DNA from: Davidsoniella eucalypti
Lineage: Eukaryota; Ascomycota; Sordariomycetes; Microascales; Ceratocystidaceae
NCBI GenBank assembly: GCA_004009845.1
Contig: RMBW01000029.1
Location: forward strand, 62,001 to 126,000
Reading direction: 5' to 3'
Length of the DNA stretch: 64,000 bases
Part shown: positions 57,107 to 64,000 of the stretch, one piece after another
How positions within the stretch are numbered: the first letter of the stretch is position 1
Layout of the letters: each line of letters begins with the position of its first letter
The notes under the pieces: generated by a model
What the model saw: only the letters and a program-made list of their open reading frames with translations
What the model was told of the DNA's origin: nothing
Databases searched by the model: none
Translations under genes and position numbers: made by a program

Positions 57107-60100
57107 CTTCTTCTTGTGTTATGTGAAAAGTAGTGCAAAAGGATACTCTAATTGGACGCCCGAAACCCGTTCTCTCCCTCTTTTTGTCATCTTGAATCCC
57201 GAGACTTCTGCGAGCCGGCCTCAGCTTGCATTTTAACGATAGTCGTATCTATTCAGCTCTCGGATAGTCATTATCGCGCCAGGTCCGATTATTTTCTACA
57301 AGCTCCTATAGTTAGGCGGGAGGAAAGACGACGTGCATTTTCTCTGGAATATACAGATGGAAATGATCCTAAAAGAGTGAAGTCGCCTGATTCAAGTCTC
57401 GCTGTTAACAAAGACCCACGATCGTGCCATGCCAAGCCTGTACTTGGTTTTCTCTATCAGCCCGATGAGGTCATAGCCGGCCCAGAGAAAATGAGTTTGT
57501 CGATCGGAATTGAGCTTGTCTTCTTTTTTTCCCGAAGAGGTGCATACCGTTTACACATCATGAGGCCTAAAAGTCTATAATTGTTTCCTGATCTTTCTCG
57601 GGGCGGCGTGTCCCGCCCGTAGATCGTGAGGTCTGGATTTGGATTTCATTATTGTTATTACTGATATGGCTATATTTCGGGCGAGAGGCTCCCGTGAATG
57701 CAAGTAAAAAAATGATATATGCACGTGTAGATGCACAGAAAGAAAAGTCATGAGACCTCTTGTAAGTCTCACATCTGTCGATAGCCGCCACATGTCATTT
57801 GTTTCCCTCCCTCCTCTTCGGTTAGCCGATATTTGCTGTTTCTGTTCTTATTCTATGCATATATGAGCTTGTATTCATCTAGACTCGTAAGAAATTGCAA
57901 AGAAGAAGAAAAAAGTGATGCCGGCCATGCACGAAATGAGAAAAGAATGAAAACCGGCAGAAAAAGGGTGCTTTTCCTGTGACATGGGCGTGTCTTCAAC
58001 GAGTTGGAGAAGCACAGAAAAATAGTCACACATATCTGTATGTAGATAATATGAGTCGGGCTCTGTCAATACAATAGTGAGTGGTTGACTATTTTGACAC
58101 CCATAAAAGTCTGAATTGACGCAGCTAACCCTATTTGGGTCACATTTTTTGTTCTGCCGGACTTACGAAGGCCGACTTCTCAGAAGCATTCATCGAACTA
58201 CTGCATCAATTCGACGAGACTTGAGTTCTTGGGAGCATGGTGATTCACTAGACAATGGATAGAAACGATCAATTGCCGTGATTCCAATATCATGTATATG
58301 AATATCTGTCATCTTCTTGCCTTCTTCTTGCTTACAACCTCCTGCTAGTCTTTCTTATTATCAGTAGCTGTCTTGACGTCTTTTTTTTTTTGGGGGTTGA
58401 AATTCATTATTTTGGAAAAAGCGGTGTCACAAAACGGATGGCGGTGTAGAAGAGTATCCCAAATTTAGCTGCGTCAATTCAGACTTTTGTCCAAATAGTC
58501 ATGTCGTATATAGATACAAATAGTTATCCAGATATAAAGAAATTGGAGAAATTTCTTGGCTGAAACTGCCAAACACGCTTGCATATGTATGTGTATTTAC
58601 AGATATGTATGTACTTATGTAAGCATACATATATACATTATGTACATGCTGGTATAAGATATACCATCCATAACTCACTTTGGTGCTACCATCAAATGGC
58701 CCGTGTAAGTCCCTGACTAGAGCGATAGCGAAGCCGGCAAAAATGAAGAGGCAGGTTCGAGGAAACGACTAGACTGATTTGCTTTTGTATTGTATAAGAA
58801 CAAGCAGCGGTTAGTAGTCACAAGGTATTGACGATAAGCAATATTCCGAAGTAGAAACAAGTAAAGTCGTTATGAACAACCCTCACCTTCATTCTTCTCT
58901 ATTTTTTCATGAGCACACAATATATGTAGAAAGCTGCAGAGAGATTTCACATCTACTATATATTCAAGAACAATCGTTACTTCGGCTACCTTCCTCTTGA
59001 TCCAAGACTCATTGATTTAGCCCCTAATAGAACTAGCTATATGATATCAACGATTTATCAGCGTTAGAGAAACAAAAAAGAAGGCATTAAAATGATTGGT
59101 AAATGCTTCTATAGACAAGGTGGCTGAAAAGAAAAAAAATTACGTATACGGTGTTGCCGTTGGTCGGTGTTGCCAAGAGTTTTGGACTATTTTTTTCTTT
59201 ATCGGCAACCCTAGGAAACAGGACTATAGGGTTGTGTAGGTTTCCTGCATCTTATTTTTACTAGACATACGCCAGACCATCGAACTACATGTGAAGAATC
59301 TACGCCCCTCCGTTGTACCGGTTTTTGCTATTTTCCTGTATTCAACAAGAGACTTCGATTTGGACTCTATTGAACTCACTATATTGTGTATCGTAGTAGC
59401 ATTCACCAGACCCATTTTGCTAGCATTTTTTGATACTCCTTTGAACACCTAAAGATGCTACTGTGACCACGGCTCGTTTGACGTGATTTAAATTTTCTTA
59501 CATATAAAATATGGGCAGAGGAAGATCTCGCGATGTAATAAAAAGGAGGGGGCAGCGTGAGTAGGAGCTGAGAAGGAGCCTGAAATCAAGACACAGAGCA
59601 AACTCAAAGACGGGCTTGATGACATCGACTAGCCAGTCAGACCACTTCGTTGCAGCATTCCATTTGACCAAAAAGGCAAATGTGTATCAAATGGGAAGTA
59701 GTACCTAGTTGTTGTGTACGTGTATTATACAGATATACAGATAGATCGAGAGGGCCTTTAGAGGTTGGATGGGATGGCTCAATCAAGAGGCAAAATTCTC
59801 ATATGAAAGATTAAAACATGACACCGAGACGCTTCCCCATTCTTTGAAATGACTGTTTGCGTACATTTAGACAATTACCAGTACAAAAAAGTGTCTCAAT
59901 GTCCTGTGTTTTGTTTCTCTTTCTTATTTTTTGCTTTCACATGTACCAGAGACATCCAACCGCGATACCGGGGGCACAACTGCCGAGGATAAGCCGTGTC
60001 CTTCTTTTCCTTTGTAACTTGTGTGTTATAACTGAATATAGTGAGAATGGTACATGTAAGCTTTCTTCTTTGCCAACATACAAATAAATCTGTATACACA

Positions 60101-62692
60101 TATGTACATGATAGCTATAGACGCTTGGATTGTGTCTTCTTAAACACACCGCTTCATAGTCGCCACTAATTACTACAAGTTCAAATATATTTGACGGGGG
60201 TGTGAACGGTATTGCTGCTATAATTGAAGATGCCGGTCGGTTGTCGTCCTACACTAGCCACGTTTGTAATAGTCTTGCACTGATTGTGAGAAACTAGAAT
60301 TGAAAAGTGATAATAGCAGTATTAGTTGTAGAAACAGTTGCAGTAGCAGTGGTATCAGAACTACCCAAGGAGAGGGGCTCGCTATATATGATGTCGTGTT
60401 GCGTGGGTACTGCAGCATATATTGATACTCGGTCTATTTTTCAAATGTGTCGTTGAGACTAAGACGCTGGCCAAAAGGGGTTTCTCACTAACTAACCTAT
60501 AGTTTAGCCATCACAAGGCCGATCTGTATTGCTGACGCTACACACATGAGCCTCAGGGGAGGAAAGCAGCCGCGATGGTCACTGGGTGGCAACGAATGTG
60601 CCCGGATATAAAGGTGTGAATTGTGCTGTGCTGGTGACCGTGGCGAGGATAGAAACCGAGACTTCTCAACTCTGATTTATGGATTGTTTATAAGATGCCC
60701 GCGTGTGTGCCCGTTAAAGAATCGTTCTATGACACCCTTCCATAATCACCGGATCTATTTGTAGATGCCTGGGCTTGGCAGCATGCCTGGCACACAGTGC
60801 ACAGTACGCCTGTGATACATTGGCTGCGAAATGTGGCAACGAGGGTGGAGGTGCAAACAGTGAGTTCACATACAACTATGTTGCCGCTGATGTATTAGCC
60901 GGGACGCTGCAGCCCGAGTGTTGCCTGGTCCGACACTGGCTGTATAGGTAAAGAGTTCGCAGTGAGGTTCTTAGTAGGGCCAACTATGATTGCTGGCGCC
61001 AAGACGATGGGCGAGGTTTGCTCATCTTGGCATAGTGCGGCTTGGATGACAAGAGGAAAGACATAAAAAAAGAGCCAAATTTTGGTTACGATGTAACTCA
61101 AGGGAATTTTAAGGAATTACGTGTTATGGACAGCAAAACAGCAGAATGATAGTCAGGTGTTCGTTGGGGCCCTGATGCTGCGAGCCAAGACAATCGAATC
61201 CATTCTCTTCTGGCTTCAAGGCGCCATACTACGTAGAAGAAAGTTAACGGTTGCAACTACATATATGGTAGCAGCAGATATGGGAGTCATGGCTACAACT
61301 ATACAACTAGAGCCACTCATGTAGCGATTTCCGGGCTCTTGAGTGGATAATGTCGTTTCAGAGGGCTAGTAAGAAACATATCGGATCGAGCCGGCTAGAT
61401 ATCTGGATCTGAAAGTATCCGACATGCAAGGAGTAGGCCGATAGAGAAAGAGAGATGTAGATAAAAGATGAGAAAAAAGAGCTGTACTAGCATGGGCGGA
61501 TATTCCCAAAGCTGACTATCCGCTTTGTTTTCACGATTTGATCATCAAACAAGCGAAAGTCTGTCTTGCTGACTAGGCTAGGCTGCCTTGTAAAAAAAAA
61601 CCCCATAAATTAAAAAAAAAAAAATCGGTGGATCGAACTTTCCATGGCCAGGGCAGGTGCGAGAAGGCTGACGGTAGCAGCTCACGCCATTGGCCTGCCG
61701 ATAACGAAGAAGGAAAGAGTTGATGAACCACTACATACAACTGTGTAGTATGTGATTTGTATACATACAGATATGTATATATCTATTGAACTACTAGCTA
61801 TTGTAGGCGTGGGTTCCGGAGGGGCGTGTGCATGCTTCGGTTTCTCGTGTATCTTGTCTCTCTAGAATGGCTGGCTTGTTCGCAATTTTTTATTTTATTC
61901 TATTTTATTTGGGCGTTGAGTCGGCTTGGCTCTTCCTGGTTCAGGTTCTCGCTGGCAGTTGGTTTTTCTGTCCCTGGCCAGCCCAGTCAGAAAATAATCA
62001 TGCAGGTTGCACGCTTAAATACGAAAAATAGAAGATTAATACATGTATTATCGTACAGATACTGCTTGATGCTCCATCTAGAACGTGCCCTTATTAGGAA
62101 CAGGCTTTCATGGATCTATTGAGAGGAACGGACTCTGCTAAAGATGCCATTGTTTTTAGCGTCGGCAGTGCTTGCTCCTAGCTGTACTGATACATTATGT
62201 GATAAAGATAAACTCTACTAGATAAATTGATAGCGGCGGCTTCACTAATTAATTTTCATGGTTGACTATCTATAACTAACAGAACTAAGCCGGCCATACT
62301 ATATAAATATTTCATAGATAAATCGCTCTGTCCTGCCTTCTACCATCCCGTTTTGGGCTCTTTCTTATTCTTCTTCCTCCCCTCTTTCTTATCTCTGATC
62401 TCTCTCTCTTGATCTCTCTTGATATTGCTAGAATTTGATCATCATCTTCTTCTTCCTGTAGCATCGCCATTATACTTTGCTGTTCGACTTCGGCTTTGAT
62501 CAGTTATCCTTACCAAGCATTGCCATCCTCTAACCACCCTTTGCTCTTCTGCCGATTGTTCGATCCCTTAGCGTTTATCTGATGGCTTAGAAACACCACC
62601 TACGCCGACGCCCACCCTTCCAACGAATCTCTTCCCTTCCTCCATATTCCCCAGCTTGTGCCGACTGCTTTCCGTCTCGCCTCTCTAGAATC
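57107..62692. other. Gene desert, right half, and creD leader
   Basis: More AT-rich sequence, with many ATACATATGTA-like palindromic words (e.g. 58580-58650, 61750-61785). The longest frame, 57152-57580, opens with TTG and is unsupported. The last 350 bp (from about 62330) is strongly CT-rich (TTCTTCTTCCTCCCC, GATCTCTCTCTCTTG) and is probably the creD promoter and 5' leader. Confidence 0.45.
58087..58500. mobile_element. MITE-like inverted-repeat element
   Basis: A perfect 24-bp inverted repeat (AAAAGTCTGAATTGACGCAGC plus TAA) at 58105-58128 and 58465-58488, extended outward with gaps to GACTATTTTGAC / GACTATTTGGAC and inward to ATTTGGG. The arms bound about 410 bp of non-coding DNA. The structure fits a miniature DNA transposon. 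I could not define a clear target-site duplication. Confidence 0.55.
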
Positions 62693-63935
62693 ATGAGACT
62701 CAAGCCCTTTACCACCAAGACGAAAACGGTGACGCTGTTCCAGATTAGGTGAGCTTGATTTTTCCCTATCATGCACTATGCGGCTCCTCTTCTTTATACG
62801 TCCTGCCGCGATGCTGGCTGTTGCTTGCGTTATTGCAGGCTCATATTTTCATGCTCTCTGTTTGCGCGTTTGTGCCGTTCTTAATTAGGGGGGGTTTCCT
62901 GCGCTTTGGCTGGCCTCTCAGCAAGACATGAAAAAAGAAGACTGCCCCTCCATGTGCCCCCTGCCTGCTATTATACCCGGTATTTTTTCTGTTCAACTTG
63001 AGCTAACCGACATCGCAATCGCCAGACTTGACAATGATTTCGTCGTGTTCCGTGGCGGCGAAGACGAATCGTCCGGCCAGGTCTTGAAGGGACATGTCGT
63101 ACTGTGCTTGTCAGCACCGCTGCGAGTCGACGATGTGCACCTTGATCTGAGTGGTGTGCTTCGCTTTTCCTGGGCCGAATCTAGGTATACTGGTAGTGGC
63201 GTTAGCACCCAGAAGGTCGACCGAACCATGAGTATCTTGGGCCACAGATTCCCGTCCCTCGAGGGCGGCAAGGGCAAAAACATAACCCTAGAAGCCGGAA
63301 ACTACGAATGGCCTTTCGAGTATATGCTACCCGGAAATACTGCCGAGACTATCGAAGGCGTCCCCGAAGCTTCGCTCACGTACAAGCTGACGGCGACCTG
63401 CGTGAGAAACAAACTAGTCGCTTCTGATGTGTCTACCACGAAGCGTTTCCGTGTCATTCGCACCCTCGACCCAACTGCACTAGAATTCCACCACGCTATG
63501 AGCGTCGAGAACATCTGGCCCAACAAGGTCGAGTATGCGCTCACCATCCCCCAGAAGGCCGTAGCTCTAGGCTCCACGGTCGGACTGGAAATGCGCTTCA
63601 CTCCGCTCCTCAAAGGCCTTGAGATTGGCGAGATCACCGCCAAGCTCATAGAAATCCGCGAGTGCTCTATTGCTGCTGGCTCCAAAGACCCTAGCAAGCG
63701 TGAATACAAGGCAGAGCGTTGCGCCGAAACCTGGAAGTTTCCTGTCACGCGCGAACTTCACTGGCGCGATACCATCGAAGAAACTGGCCAGGAAGGCTGG
63801 TTCGTTGAAAAGAGACTTCCGCTTCCCAAGAAGCTTCGCCAATGTGTGCAAGATCTGAGCCATCACGGCATAAAAATTAGACACAAAATGAAGCTTGTGG
63901 TTTCGCTCAAGAACCCTGACGGCCACATCTCAGAG
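62693..63935 (+). CDS. creD: Arrestin-related trafficking adaptor CreD (3' end beyond window)
   Basis: Alpha-arrestin that links the HECT ligase HulA/Rsp5 to permeases; A. nidulans CreD acts against the CreB-CreC deubiquitinase. Exons in the window: 62693-62748 and 63026-63935 (322 residues), then a GTAAGC donor at 63936. The junction gives MRLKPFTTKTKTVTLFQIR then LDNDFVVFRGGEDESSGQ, matching the F(D/E)IRLD.D.(I/V)VFRG start of the family. The acceptor CAG (63023-63025) has a GCTAACC branch site 20 nt upstream. A longer frame from 62928 is intronic. Arrestin N domain: VLKGHVVLCLSAPLRVDDV, YEWPFEYMLPGNTAETIEG. C domain: RVIRTLDPTALEFHHAMSVE, then NIWPNKVEY, FTPLLKGLEIGEI, and IKIRHKMKLVVSLKNPDGH. 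PY motifs expected in the C-tail lie outside. Confidence 0.85.
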
Positions 63936-64000
63936 GTAAGCTTCACTTCGTTCATTATACACAGATAACCACCACACCGAGCTTATCACTAACAAAAGCG
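63936..64000 (+). other. creD intron reaching the window edge
   Basis: Begins GTAAGC and contains a CTAAC branch-like sequence (ATCACTAACAAAAG) near 63990, so the acceptor may be just at or past the edge. The next expected residues after GHISE are not visible. Confidence 0.6.

Noticed and set aside
57152..57580. 142-codon frame in the gene desert
   Set aside because: TTG start, no upstream exon, no recognisable motif.

Overview
The window is nuclear DNA of a filamentous ascomycete (Pezizomycotina). Reasons: short introns with GTAAGT/GTATGT donors, a CTAAC branch site and a CAG/TAG acceptor; CT-rich leaders before start codons; and filamentous-fungal genes such as creC, creD, a cAMP-receptor-like GPCR and a long NatB auxiliary subunit. 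The Tad-type LINE tails and the fungal kinase-like relic would fit Sordariomycetes, perhaps Hypocreales, but that is a weak inference. All gene models were spliced by eye; frames were checked across every junction.

Layout. 0.4-1.4 kb: a decayed DUF3445 (HODM-like) pseudogene (-). 2.4-5.7 kb: NAA25/MDM20 (+). 5.9-7.5 kb: two small mitochondrial genes (-), ILM1 and COX23. 9.1-10.5 kb: SWIB protein (+). 11.7-14.0 kb: HEL2 ubiquitin ligase (+). 15.0-20.3 kb: a tRNA and retroelement island. It holds tRNA-Thr(UGU), two inverted tRNA-Leu(AAG) genes, and between them several LINE copies and derivatives plus a broken kinase-like gene. 20.5-22.1 kb: GPCR (-). 23.2-23.9 kb: orphan ORF (-). 24.5-25.6 kb: UBC6 (-). 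27.5-29.0 kb: triple-KH RNA-binding protein (+). 30.6-31.3 kb: a small protein that looks like a dimeric alpha-beta barrel (-). 32.1-35.8 kb: a large coiled-coil protein of unknown role (+). 36.2-36.6 kb: mitochondrial ribosomal protein bL33m (-), 58 residues in three tiny exons. 38.1-41.9 kb: alanine aminotransferase (+) with a candidate distant first exon encoding a mitochondrial presequence. 42.5-44.0 kb: RPN7 (-). 44.9-46.3 kb: cap methyltransferase ABD1 (+). 46.9-48.8 kb: GEM1/Miro (-). 49.8-52.4 kb: creC (+), starting with a 5-nt coding exon. 52.4-62.7 kb: a 10-kb stretch with no supportable gene and one MITE-like inverted repeat. 62.7 kb to the end: creD arrestin (+), cut by the window edge.

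Themes. Several genes act in ubiquitin and protein turnover (HEL2, UBC6, RPN7, creC, creD); creC and creD act on opposite sides of ubiquitin control in carbon catabolite repression. Others serve mitochondria (ILM1, COX23, bL33m, GEM1, probably ALT). Paired AACCCTAA (telobox-like) sites lie 150-290 bp upstream of NAA25, ILM1 and bL33m, and a single site lies upstream of the candidate ALT leader. No clearly novel multi-gene system was found. The most unusual structures are the tRNA-bounded retroelement island, the ALT leader exon, and the gene desert between creC and creD.
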